A stretch of DNA of 64,000 nucleotides from Streptacidiphilus albus JL83 (GTDB taxonomy: Bacteria > Actinomycetota > Actinomycetes > Streptomycetales > Streptomycetaceae), in the NCBI RefSeq assembly GCF_000744705.1, contig NZ_JQML01000001.1, positions 620,001-684,000 on the forward strand, in the 5' to 3' direction. Positions within the stretch are counted from its first letter, which is position 1; every line of letters begins with the position of its first letter. Positions 40,454-47,597 of the stretch are shown in pieces. The notes beneath the pieces are model-generated. The model saw only the letters and a list, made by a program, of their open reading frames with translations, did no database searches and was not told the DNA's origin. The position numbers were made by a program, and so were the translations under genes.

Positions 40454-41385
40454 TGGGGACCGTCGTCGACACCGTCTTCGGGCCGGGCTTCTTCGCCAGC
40501 GATCCGGTCCGGTCGGCACTGGTCACCGGGCTGGTGGTGGCACTGGTCTCCGGCGCGCTGGGCGTGTTCACCGTGCTGCGCGGGCAGTCCTTCGCCGGAC
40601 ACGCGCTCAGCGACCTCGGCACCCTGGGCGGCTCCAGCGCCGCCCTGGCCGGCGTCGGCCCGCTGTGGGGCTTCGTCGGCGTCGGGGTGGTGGTCGCCGG
40701 GGTGATGGAGCTGTTCGGCACCGGGCAGCGGCGCGGCCGCGACGTCGCCACCGGACTGGTCCTCAGCGCGGCGCTGGGCCTGTCGGCGCTGTTCCTCTAC
40801 CTCGACACCACCTATGACAGCACCACCGGAGTGACCATCACCATCCTCTTCGGTTCACTGTTCACGGTCGGCAGCGGCACCGTCCCGCTGCTGGTCCTGC
40901 TCGGGCTGGCCGTGCTCGCCGTGCTGACCCTGCTCCACCGGCCGCTGCTGCTCAGCTCGGTCCACGCGGACCTGGCCGCCGCCCGCGGCATCCCGGTCCG
41001 GCTGCTGGGCCTGGGCTTCCTGGTGCTGCTGGCGCTGGCCACCGCGCTGTCGTCGATGAGCGTGGGCACCATCCTCAGTCCCGCGCTGCTGGTCGGCCCG
41101 GCGGCCACGGCCCTGCGGCTGACCCGCCGTCCGGTCGCGGCGATGGCCCTGGCCGGACTCATCGGCACGGCCGCGACCTGGATCGGGATCGTCCTGGCCT
41201 ACGACAGCTACCGGTGGCCCCCCGGCGGACACGGCTGGCCGGTCAGCTTCTTCGTGGTCACGCTGGTCTTCACGCTGTACCTGCTCGCCGACCTCATCGC
41301 CCGGGCCACCACGACCCGCGCCCACCGGCGCGGCACCGGCCGGCGTCCCGCCGCCACCGCACCGGCCCCGGCGGAGGTGAGCTGA
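40453..41385 (+). CDS. znuB: Zinc ABC transporter permease, first copy
   Basis: ABC-3 family membrane subunit of 310 residues with about eight hydrophobic helices. Characteristic phrases are LRGQSFAGHALSDLGTLGGSSAAL, ARGIPVRLLGLGFLVLLALAT (coupling region) and GTILSPALLVGPAATALRL; a basic Ala/Pro tail ends it. ATG 40453 overlaps the znuC stop. A second, different permease gene follows three bases after, so the transporter is probably a ZnuB heterodimer, as in other actinomycetes with split permeases. Confidence 0.9.
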   Translation: MGTVVDTVFGPGFFASDPVRSALVTGLVVALVSGALGVFTVLRGQSFAGHALSDLGTLGGSSAALAGVGPLWGFVGVGVVVAGVMELFGTGQRRGRDVATGLVLSAALGLSALFLYLDTTYDSTTGVTITILFGSLFTVGSGTVPLLVLLGLAVLAVLTLLHRPLLLSSVHADLAAARGIPVRLLGLGFLVLLALATALSSMSVGTILSPALLVGPAATALRLTRRPVAAMALAGLIGTAATWIGIVLAYDSYRWPPGGHGWPVSFFVVTLVFTLYLLADLIARATTTRAHRRGTGRRPAATAPAPAEVS

Positions 41386-41387
41386 CC

Positions 41388-42206
41388 GTGTTCGCCTCCT
41401 TCATGCTCAACGCCTGGGTGGTGGCCAGTGTCGTCGCCGTGGTCGCCGCCGTCGTCGGCTTCTTCGTGGTGCTGCGCGGGTCGACCTTCGTCGCCCACGC
41501 GGTGCCGCAGTCGGCCTTCGCCGGGGCCGCCGGGGCCGCCCTGCTGGGCGTCAGCACCCTGCTGGGGCTCGGCGTGTTCTCGCTGGGCGCCGCGCTGGGC
41601 ATCGGCCGGCTCGGGCGGCGGGGCCGTCACGACGTGGTCACCGCGCTGGCGGTGGCCATGCTGCTCGGCACCGGTTCGCTGTTCCTCAGCTGGAGCACCG
41701 AGTACTCCCCCGAGATCTACGCCCTGCTGTTCGGCGAGGTCCTCGGGGTGAGCAGCGGCGAGATCGGCGTCACCGCGCTGCTCGGCGCGCTGTGCCTGCT
41801 GGCGGTGGCGGCGCTCTACCGGCCGCTGCTGCTGGCCTCGGTGCTGCCGGAGGTCGCGGCGGCGCGCGGGGTGCGGGTGCACCGGATGGAGACGGCCTTC
41901 CTGGTGGTGGTCGCCCTGGCCACCACCACCGCCGTGCCGGTGGTGGGCGCGCTGCTGATGTTCAGCCTGATGGTCGGCCCCTCGGCGGCCGCCCGCTGCC
42001 TGACCTCGCACCCGCTGCGGGCCATGGCCCTGGCCGTCGTCATCGCCCTGGGCTGCGTCTGGGGCGCGATCGCCGCCGCCTACCGCACCGACTGGCCGAT
42101 CGGCTTCTACGTCACCGCCTTCGCCGGCGGCAGTTACCTCCTGGCCCAACTGCTGCGCTGGGCGCGGACGTCGCTCGCCCGGACCGGGGCCCCCGCGCTG
42201 CCATGA
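41388..42206 (+). CDS. Zinc ABC transporter permease, second copy
   Basis: ABC-3 permease of 272 residues, GTG 41388 with GGAGGTGA upstream. It has the same order of elements as the first copy: VVLRGSTFVAHAVPQSAFAG, YALLFGEVLGVSSGEIGV, AARGVRVHRMETAFLVVVALAT and GALLMFSLMVGPSAAARCL. The stop overlaps the start of the damaged zur-like gene (ATGA), showing that the regulator was once translationally coupled to the transporter. Confidence 0.9.
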   Translation: MFASFMLNAWVVASVVAVVAAVVGFFVVLRGSTFVAHAVPQSAFAGAAGAALLGVSTLLGLGVFSLGAALGIGRLGRRGRHDVVTALAVAMLLGTGSLFLSWSTEYSPEIYALLFGEVLGVSSGEIGVTALLGALCLLAVAALYRPLLLASVLPEVAAARGVRVHRMETAFLVVVALATTTAVPVVGALLMFSLMVGPSAAARCLTSHPLRAMALAVVIALGCVWGAIAAAYRTDWPIGFYVTAFAGGSYLLAQLLRWARTSLARTGAPALP

Positions 42207-42627
42207 CCGAGCCGAACGGGTCGGCCGACGCCGGCACGGCCAGGAACCGGTCACGCCCCGGCGGCATCGAGCTGCTGGGGCGTCCGACCGTGCAGCGCGC
42301 GGAGGTGCTGCAGGCCCTGATCGACCACGAGGGCTTCGTCGGCGCCCAGACCCTCCACGCGGCCCTGGTCGCGGCCGGCTCCGCGGTCGGTCTGAGCACC
42401 GCCACTTCCTGATCTGCCGGGGGTGCGGTCTCAGCCATCCGCTGGACGCCGCCGCGGTCGAGCTCTGGACCGAGCAGGTCGCCCGCGTCCACGGCTTCGC
42501 CGCCGTCCGGCACACCATCGAGCTCAGCGGCGTCTGCGCCGCCTGCGCCGGATCTGAGTGCACGTCAGAAAGTTCATCGGGCGGGAGTGTGACATTCGGG
42601 CAGGTCCATGGCGTCCAGGGAGTATGA
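42203..42627 (+). pseudogene. Zur/Fur-family regulator destroyed by an internal deletion
   Basis: ATG 42203 overlaps the permease stop. The first frame encodes the Fur N-terminus (GRPTVQRAEVLQALIDHEGF, then AQTLHAALVAAGSAVGLST) and stops at TGA after GLSTATS, exactly where the recognition helix (normally GLSTVYRAL) should continue. The C-terminal half resumes in another frame: RHFLICRGCGLSHPLDAAAV, VHGFAAVRHTIELSG, VCAACAG, keeping both structural CxxC pairs. About 35 codons, including most of the recognition helix and the hinge, are missing, so this is a real deletion and not one miscalled base. The shifted frame ends at 42627, touching the sigma-factor gene start. Confidence 0.85.
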
Positions 42628-43160
42628 CGGCAACGGAACATGATGAGGAGTCGCGCGGTGAACCCGTGGACTTCCTGGACTTCACTGCGGCGCGGGGGCC
42701 GCATCTGTACCGAACTGCCTTCCTGCTGACCGGTGGCGACACCCACCAGTCACAGGACCTGGTCCAGGAGACGCTGGCGCGGCTGTACGCGCGCTGGGGC
42801 AAGTACGCGCGGCTGGACCACCCCGGGGCCTATGCCCGGACGGTCCTCACCAGCGTGTTCCTGACCCAGCGGCGCAGGCGCATCAGCACCGAGCGCCCCG
42901 CCGGCATCATCCCCGAGTCCGCCGAGCGGGGGGAGACGGGCGATCCCGACCTTCGGGTGACCCTGCTCAACGCCCTGCGGACGCTGCCCGAACGTGACCG
43001 AGCAGTCCTGGTCCTGCGCTTCTGGGAGGACCGCAGCGTCGAGGAGACGAGCAGCATGCTCTCCATGTCATCGGGTGCGGTGCGTACGCGCACCGGACGC
43101 GCGCGGGAGCGTCTGCGCCATGTCCTGGGCGACAGCTTCGCCGAGAGCGCCGGGTTCTGA
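42624..43160 (+). CDS. SigE-family ECF RNA polymerase sigma factor
   Basis: ECF sigma factor of 178 residues. Region 2 is at about 20-85 (GPHLYRTAFLLTGGDTHQSQDLVQETLARLY, with AYARTVLTSVF), and region 4 at about 118-165 (LRTLPERDRAVLVLRFWED, SVEETSSMLSMSSGAVRTRTGRARERL). This is the SigE/SigM-like group common in actinomycetes. ATG 42624 has AGGGAG very close upstream; GTG 42666 is an alternative start. The next gene encodes a membrane protein of the kind found with these sigma factors and may be its anti-sigma factor. The signal is not evident. Confidence 0.88.
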   Translation: MTATEHDEESRGEPVDFLDFTAARGPHLYRTAFLLTGGDTHQSQDLVQETLARLYARWGKYARLDHPGAYARTVLTSVFLTQRRRRISTERPAGIIPESAERGETGDPDLRVTLLNALRTLPERDRAVLVLRFWEDRSVEETSSMLSMSSGAVRTRTGRARERLRHVLGDSFAESAGF

Positions 43161-43221
43161 CCGGCCACTGCCCCGTTCCACCCCTTCCTGTCTTTCCCAT
43201 CTCTCTGAAGGATCTCGTTCC

Positions 43222-44067
43222 ATGGACCCTGAGCTGAACGATGAGCAGTTCACCAACGAGCTCGGCGCAGCCGTCGAGCTGGCCGTGCCCCCGCCCGCGC
43301 TCGTCCTGCACGCCGCGGCCCTCCGCCGCGGCACCCAGTTGCGTCGCCGCCGGGTCGTCCGGAACGCCGTGGCCGGAACCGCGCTGACGGCCGTCGTGGC
43401 CGCAGCCGTCGTGTACGGCGCGTCCGCCGGCGGTCCGCGGACCGTGACCGTGAGCGCGGCCGCCGCCCCGGCAGCAGCCTCCGCCCACAGCTCCGCGCCG
43501 GCCTCCCCGAGCGCGGTGGCGACCCCCTCGCCCGCCGACGGCGGCACCCCGCAGCCGCTGGCCCAGAAGGCGGCCGACATCGCGGCCTCCCTGCTGCCGA
43601 CCGGCGACGCCGCGCATCTCGCCGGTGCCGCGACCGGCCTCCCGGCCCTGAGCACCGGCACCACCGGCGTGTCGGCGGCCTTCAAGGTCACCACCCCCCA
43701 GGGGCAGCGCCGCCTCCTGGTCAACGTCTCCCGCCTGGACACGCCCGCCAGCTGCACTGCGGACAACGTCGGTGGCCAGACCTGCCAGACCCGTCCGCTC
43801 GACGGCGGCACCCTGGTGGTCGTCTCCGACTCCGGGAACGCCCAGGCGGGCAAGGTCCCGGTGGTGAGCTACACCTGGAACGCGCCCGGCAATGTGCTGG
43901 TCTCCGCCCAGGAGTGGAGTGACACCGGTTCCGCCGCCAACTGGCTGACCGGCGCGCAGGTCGACGCGCTGCTCACCTCCTCGCAGTGGCAGCAGGTGGT
44001 CAGCAAGCTGGCCGCCCCCGCTGCCGGTTCCTCGAACTCCGGCAACTACTGCACCACCTCCTGCTGA
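43222..44067 (+). CDS. Single-pass membrane protein, probable anti-sigma partner
   Basis: 281 residues, ATG 43222 after GAAGGA. The cytoplasmic part (1-55) has short helices (LNDEQFTNELGAAVELAV, HAAALRRGTQLRRRRVV), then one membrane helix (NAVAGTALTAVVAAAVVYGA, about 53-72), an Ala/Ser/Pro linker, and an extracellular domain (about 105-281) with four Cys, including a final YCTTSC. Gene order sigma then membrane protein is typical of SigE-family loci. No ZAS zinc motif is present, so anti-sigma function is inferred from architecture and position only. Confidence 0.8.
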   Translation: MDPELNDEQFTNELGAAVELAVPPPALVLHAAALRRGTQLRRRRVVRNAVAGTALTAVVAAAVVYGASAGGPRTVTVSAAAAPAAASAHSSAPASPSAVATPSPADGGTPQPLAQKAADIAASLLPTGDAAHLAGAATGLPALSTGTTGVSAAFKVTTPQGQRRLLVNVSRLDTPASCTADNVGGQTCQTRPLDGGTLVVVSDSGNAQAGKVPVVSYTWNAPGNVLVSAQEWSDTGSAANWLTGAQVDALLTSSQWQQVVSKLAAPAAGSSNSGNYCTTSC

Positions 44068-44070
44068 GGG

Positions 44071-44170
44071 GGTTCCGCCGAGACTGAGGTTCCGCCGAGA
44101 CTGAGGTTCCGCCGAGACTGAGGTTCCGCCGAGACTGAGGTTTCACCGAGCTTGAGGGTCCCGCCGAGCC
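44071..44170. repeat. 17-bp tandem repeat (4 exact, then decayed copies)
   Basis: GGTTCCGCCGAGACTGA at 44071-44087, 44088-44104, 44105-44121 and 44122-44138, exactly repeated; a fifth copy (44139-44155) has four changes and a sixth partial copy follows to about 44170. It starts three bases after the membrane-protein stop and ends just before the rpmF remnant. Confidence 0.95.
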
Positions 44171-44183
44171 GCCCGGCCGGTCC

Positions 44184-44297
44184 TCACGGGGTGATCAGAC
44201 CCGCTCGTAGGCGCGCACCAGCCGCTGGGACACAGTCGCCTTCCGCTGGGCCCGGCGGTGGCGGGTGTTGCTGGGACGTCCTGCGCTTGACGGACGG
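44184..44297 (-). pseudogene. rpmF: Remnant of zinc-free ribosomal protein L32
   Basis: In pieces on two frames: KRRTS near 44273-44290, then SNTRHRRAQRKATVSQ (diagnostic of L32), and RLVRAYER that, with a one-base shift, runs into GLITP and a TGA at 44184-44186. The start codon region is damaged (the expected AVPKRRTS reads with bases missing) and the middle of the protein is deleted. It was probably the Cys-less L32 paralogue used under zinc starvation. Confidence 0.65.
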
Positions 44298-44323
44298 GGC
44301 GGGGCGACGGACGGGCGGGCGGT

Positions 44324-44522
44324 TCAGCGACCCGCCTTCCCGAAGCGATAGGGCAGCAGGGCCATCTCCCGAGCGTTCTTGATCGCACGGGCGACGGTGC
44401 ACTGCTGCTGGACGGTGAGCCGGGTGACCCGGCGGCTGCGGATCTTTCCCCGGTCCGAGATGAACGGGCGCAGCAGAGTGGCGCGGCCTGCGGGCCGCGC
44501 GGGGCGGGGCGGTCCTCGCCAT
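44324..44522 (-). pseudogene. rpsR: Remnant of ribosomal protein S18 paralogue
   Basis: The C-terminal 50 codons are unmistakable S18: [18 protein letters not shown], then [20 protein letters not shown] and PYRFGKAGR before TGA 44324-44326. No start exists in that frame. ATG 44522 opens a plausible basic S18 N-terminus ([13 protein letters not shown]) in another frame, and the central DYKD-type segment is missing, so one deletion plus frameshift broke it. It lies between the cobW and rpmF remnants on the same strand, as in Zur-controlled ribosomal-paralogue clusters. Confidence 0.8.
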
Positions 44523-44559
44523 GGATGGTGTCGCTTCCTCTCGGATGCTGGGTTCGATC

Positions 44560-45640
44560 GGCGATCGGTCGATCGGGTCGGGAGTCGAGCAGGTCGACGA
44601 ATCCGTCAACGTCCAACCCCACGGCGGTGAAGGTGAGTTGCTGCACCAGGTCGCCGTAGGGGCCGTCCCGCGTCCAGGGCGGCGGCACGGCGGACGGCGG
44701 GTGGAGCTCCCAGGCGGCGGCATCGGGGAGCGACGCCGGCCAGGGGCCGCACTCCTCGACGGCGCGGTTCGCGCCGGCCGCCTCCCGGCCGAGCATCAGC
44801 TCGGGGCGGTTGGCCGGCCAGAAGCGCTCCCGGCTGCGCCGGGCGGCCGGGACCAGCTGGTCCAGCGCCTCGTACAGCCTGGCCGGGTGCAGCGGGCGGC
44901 GGCGCTCCCGGAGCAGGGTGGCGACGCCGTCGTGGTCGCAGGTCTGCGGCAGCAGGGCCGGCGCCGGATCGACCCGGTCCCGGGCCGCTGTGACGTCGGA
45001 GCCCGCCAGGGCGGCGCGGCGCAGCGGCCCGGGACCCAGTCGTACGGTGCGGGCGGTGGGACGGAGCCCGCGCAGCATCGCCGGCCCGGCCCGCAGCCCC
45101 GGCGAGCCCGCCGCCTCGGGCAGTTGCGGGCCGCCGGCGTCCCGGCGTACTCGACCTGGCGGGCCAGGGCCTCGGCCACGGTGCGCTCGTCCTCGGCGCT
45201 GGCCTGCAGGCCGTGCTCGGTCAGCAGGTCGCTGTACGAGAGCTCGGGGACCAGCCGGAGCGGGGCGACGGCGGTGACCACGCCCACCAGGTCGACGAGC
45301 TCGTGGAGACAGCGCCCGTCGACCTCGCCGACGGCGAGCATCTCCACCCCCACGGCTCGACCACCGCCAGGCGGTGACGGCCGGCTTCGGCGATCCGCGC
45401 CAGTTCCGGCAGCAGGTCCTCGCGCAGTGCGCAGCAGGGGCAGTCGTTGGTCAGCGGCAGGAACGCCTCGCCCTGCGGACCGGTGCGGTCCCGGGCGCGG
45501 CGGTGGACCCTGCCCCGGGGCGGCGGACAGGTCGTGGTGCAGGGCGGCCGGTGAGCCGGCAGTGCGTGGACATGGGACTCCGATCCGGACCGGCCCGGCG
45601 GCAGCGCGGAATACCGCAGCCGTTGCGGGCGTTGGAGAGA
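44560..45640 (-). pseudogene. Remnant of a CobW/COG0523 GTPase (zinc metallochaperone)
   Basis: A whole CobW-like gene can be followed only by switching frames at least three times. Recognisable pieces in order: [28 protein letters not shown] with the CxCC metal motif, then [77 protein letters not shown]; then [53 protein letters not shown] and [14 protein letters not shown]. The N-terminal GTPase P-loop is not recovered. It starts at a Zur box shared with the intact rpmG gene. Such proteins supply zinc to client proteins in starvation; this copy is dead. Confidence 0.85.
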
Positions 45641-45649
45641 GCAGCACGC

Positions 45650-45673
45650 TAATGGCAATGAAAACCATTACAG
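45650..45673. promoter_or_regulatory. Zur box between the cobW remnant and rpmG
   Basis: TAATGGCAATGAAAACCATTA is symmetric at its ends (TAATGG/CCATTA), and the part TGAAAACCATTACAG (45659-45673) matches the znuA box TGAAAACGATTATCT at most positions. It sits 39 nt before the rpmG GTG and serves both directions. Confidence 0.75.
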
Positions 45674-45711
45674 TATGGTGGGACGTCAGCCCCCCATGGA
45701 GGAGGAACCCA

Positions 45712-45876
45712 GTGGCCCGCAACGAGCTGCGCCCGATCATCAAGCTCCGGTCGACCGCCGGAACCGGCTACACCTACGTCACCCGCAAGAACCGCCGCAA
45801 CGACCCCGACCGGCTGACCCTGCGCAAGTACGACCCGCGCGCCGGCCGCCACCTCGACTTCCGCGAAGAGCGCTGA
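45712..45876 (+). CDS. rpmG: 50S ribosomal protein L33, zinc-free paralogue
   Basis: 54-residue ribosomal protein. [20 protein letters not shown] and [20 protein letters not shown] are standard L33, but the CxxC pairs of the zinc-binding form are absent, so this is the C-minus version that replaces it when zinc is scarce. GTG 45712 follows a run of GGAGGAGGAA. It stands right behind a Zur box and is followed by the zinc-free L31 gene 76 nt later. Confidence 0.93.
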   Translation: MARNELRPIIKLRSTAGTGYTYVTRKNRRNDPDRLTLRKYDPRAGRHLDFREER

Positions 45877-45952
45877 CCGCGCCGCAGCCCGCAGCAGCGC
45901 AGCCCGCCCCACCGCGACCGGCACCACCGCGACCCGCAGAAGGAGCCAGACC

Positions 45953-46213
45953 ATGAAGCCCGGAATCCACCCCGAGTACCGCCCCGTCGTCTTCCGCGAC
46001 AAGGTCGGCGAGCTCACCTTCCTGACCCGCTCGACCGCCACCAGCGCCCGGACGATCGAGTGGGAGGACGGCAACACCTATCCGCTGATCGACGTGGAGA
46101 TCTCCTCGGCCAGCCACCCCTTCTACACCGGCAACGCGCGCGTCATGGACACCGCCGGCCGGGTGGAGCGCTTCCAACGCCGCTACGGCCTCACCGCCGC
46201 GCGAGCCGAGTAG
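45953..46213 (+). CDS. rpmE2: 50S ribosomal protein L31 type B, zinc-free paralogue
   Basis: 86-residue type-B L31: [67 protein letters not shown]. The CxxC zinc motif of type A is missing, so it frees ribosomal zinc during starvation. ATG 45953 follows AAGGAG. Same operon as rpmG under the Zur box at 45650-45673. Length and sequence look intact, in contrast to the ribosomal paralogue remnants across the box. Confidence 0.95.
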   Translation: MKPGIHPEYRPVVFRDKVGELTFLTRSTATSARTIEWEDGNTYPLIDVEISSASHPFYTGNARVMDTAGRVERFQRRYGLTAARAE

Positions 46214-46265
46214 ACCGGGGCGGCCGAGCAGACCAGGGCAGCCGGGCAGACCGGCGCGGCCGGCA

Positions 46266-46328
46266 GCAAGGCCCCGATGCGGACACCGTTCGCCGAGGTG
46301 CTGGCGGGGGTGGCCATCGGGGCCTTGC
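46266..46328. terminator. Long-loop inverted repeat between rpmE2 and the convergent gene
   Basis: GCAAGGCCCCGAT (46266-46278) and ATCGGGGCCTTGC (46316-46328), 13 bp, perfect, with a 37-nt loop. It lies between converging genes and could terminate both; the loop is long for a terminator. Confidence 0.5.
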
Positions 46329-46345
46329 CTGGAGGTCGATACTGC

Positions 46346-46738
46346 TCAGCAGTCGCGGAACTCGGGCGACTGGTTCAGCAGTTGGGAGCGGATCGAGGTG
46401 AACTTGCGGTAGGGCTCGTCCTGTTCGCTGCCCGGGCGGAAGACCGCGACCCGGTGGCAGTTCATGAACGCCAGCCGCACCCCGAAGTGCCGCTCCAGCG
46501 ACCCCCGGATGGCATCGCTGGACAGCGCGCGCAGCAGCTGGCCGCGCTCGGTCTCGGACGGCGGCGGGGTGGTGTTGTCGGCGAACGGGCGCGGCGTGGT
46601 GGCCAGTTCGGCGGCCAGGTCGGAGATCATCCGGTAGGCGTAGGGCAGGGAGGTGCGGACGGTGTCGACGAACTCGGCCTCGTCGACCTCGTCGCGCTCG
46701 GCCTTGGCGAGGAGCTGGGGGGAGACGTCAAGGGACAT
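46346..46738 (-). CDS. SCO5389-family protein
   Basis: 130 residues, ATG 46738 after AAGGA. It follows the pattern of the conserved streptomycete SCO5389 family along its length: MSLDVSPQLLAKAERDEVDE, FVDTVRTSLPYAYRMISDLA, FADNTTPPPSETERGQLLRA, HFGVRLAFMNCHRVAVF and SQLLNQSPEFRDC. No catalytic motif is evident and no function is known to me. A Zur-like box and a strong hairpin lie in its upstream region, suggesting control by zinc status. The family name is from memory of the sequence pattern. Confidence 0.8.
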   Translation of the reverse strand: MSLDVSPQLLAKAERDEVDEAEFVDTVRTSLPYAYRMISDLAAELATTPRPFADNTTPPPSETERGQLLRALSSDAIRGSLERHFGVRLAFMNCHRVAVFRPGSEQDEPYRKFTSIRSQLLNQSPEFRDC

Positions 46739-46767
46739 GGTGCGTCCTTACGGGGCATGAGGAAGTC

Positions 46768-46788
46768 GGGGGCGCCTGGGGCGCCCCC
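46768..46788. other. Perfect 9-bp hairpin in the leader of the SCO5389-family gene
   Basis: GGGGGCGCC (46768-46776), loop TGG, GGCGCCCCC (46780-46788), lying 30-50 nt upstream of the ATG on the gene's transcript and just downstream of the Zur-like box. It could be an attenuator or a roadblock/stability element. Confidence 0.6.
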
Positions 46789-46792
46789 TTGA

Positions 46793-46807
46793 TGAACATG
46801 AATGTCA
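46793..46807. promoter_or_regulatory. Zur-like box upstream of the SCO5389-family gene
   Basis: TGAACATGAATGTCA matches the Zur consensus TGAAAATGATTTTCA at 12 of 15 positions and keeps its symmetry. It lies 55 nt before the ATG at 46738. The rest of the 315-bp gap to 47053 shows no gene. Confidence 0.65.
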
Positions 46808-47053
46808 TTTCCTTCGCTACTCTGTCGCCGCTCCCCCACGCTGTCAAGCTCCCCCGCCGACGGGACACTTCGGCGAACGGGCGCTCGGCCGGGGCCCGGG
46901 CCGCCCGTCGGGTCGCGCCGTCAAACCCGCGTCAATCCGTCCGGTTCCGGCGTAGGCAGTACGTCAACGAACACTCCCGGGGTCGATGTCCGGGGATCCA
47001 ATCGGAACAGGAGCCGCGAAGCCGGTCCTGAACCCGTGAGGAAGCTGAGCACC

Positions 47054-47545
47054 ATGAACGAGAACGCGCGCGTCATTGTCGGTGTCGACGGATCGCCCAG
47101 CAGCCCCGCTGTCGTGCTGCGGGCGGCGCAGGAAGCGCGGAAGCGCGACGCCCTGCTGATCCCGGTGATCGCCTGGACCGCCTGGGACGGCGTCGGCCCG
47201 CGTCCGCTCCCGGGGCCCGAGCAGGCCGCGCGCAACAGGCTGGACACCGTCCTCGAACTGGCCTTCGACGGCTTCCCCGAGGGCATCCGGATCCGTCCGC
47301 TGGTGCTGCGGGCCGAGCCCGGCGGGGCGCTGGTGGCCACCGCCGACCTGCGCGGCGACCTGCTCGTGGTGGGCAGCGGCCGGCACACCGGGCAGCCGCT
47401 GAGCGTGCCCGGCTCGGTGACCGGCTACTGCTGGGCCCACGCGGTCTGCGAGGTGCTGATCGTGGCGCCGTCCGCCGGGCCGGGCCGACCGGAGCCGGTC
47501 GGCACCGGCGGGCACTGTCACGCCGGTCTCGGCTACCTCGACTGA
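47054..47545 (+). CDS. Universal stress protein (UspA family)
   Basis: Single-domain USP of 163 residues, ATP-binding type. It starts RVIVGVDGSPSSPAVVLRAA, the typical first strand and helix, and ends LLVVGSGRHTGQPLSVPGSV, matching the G-x2-G-x9-G-(S/T) nucleotide loop, then YCWAHAVCEVLIVAP. A Gly/His-rich tail (GTGGHCHAGLGYLD) is unusual. ATG 47054 is preferred over the in-frame GTG 47036. It is convergent with the SulP transporter gene, 52 bp apart. Target process unknown. Confidence 0.9.
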   Translation: MNENARVIVGVDGSPSSPAVVLRAAQEARKRDALLIPVIAWTAWDGVGPRPLPGPEQAARNRLDTVLELAFDGFPEGIRIRPLVLRAEPGGALVATADLRGDLLVVGSGRHTGQPLSVPGSVTGYCWAHAVCEVLIVAPSAGPGRPEPVGTGGHCHAGLGYLD

Positions 47546-47597
47546 CGGACGAGCCTCTCCGGGCGTCCGGCGGCCGGCCGCCGGACGTGGGCGGCGG

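Noticed and set aside
44143-45743. Three overlapping minus-strand frames each longer than 140 codons
   Set aside because: None is a protein by itself; together they are pieces of a frameshifted CobW gene and ribosomal protein remnants.
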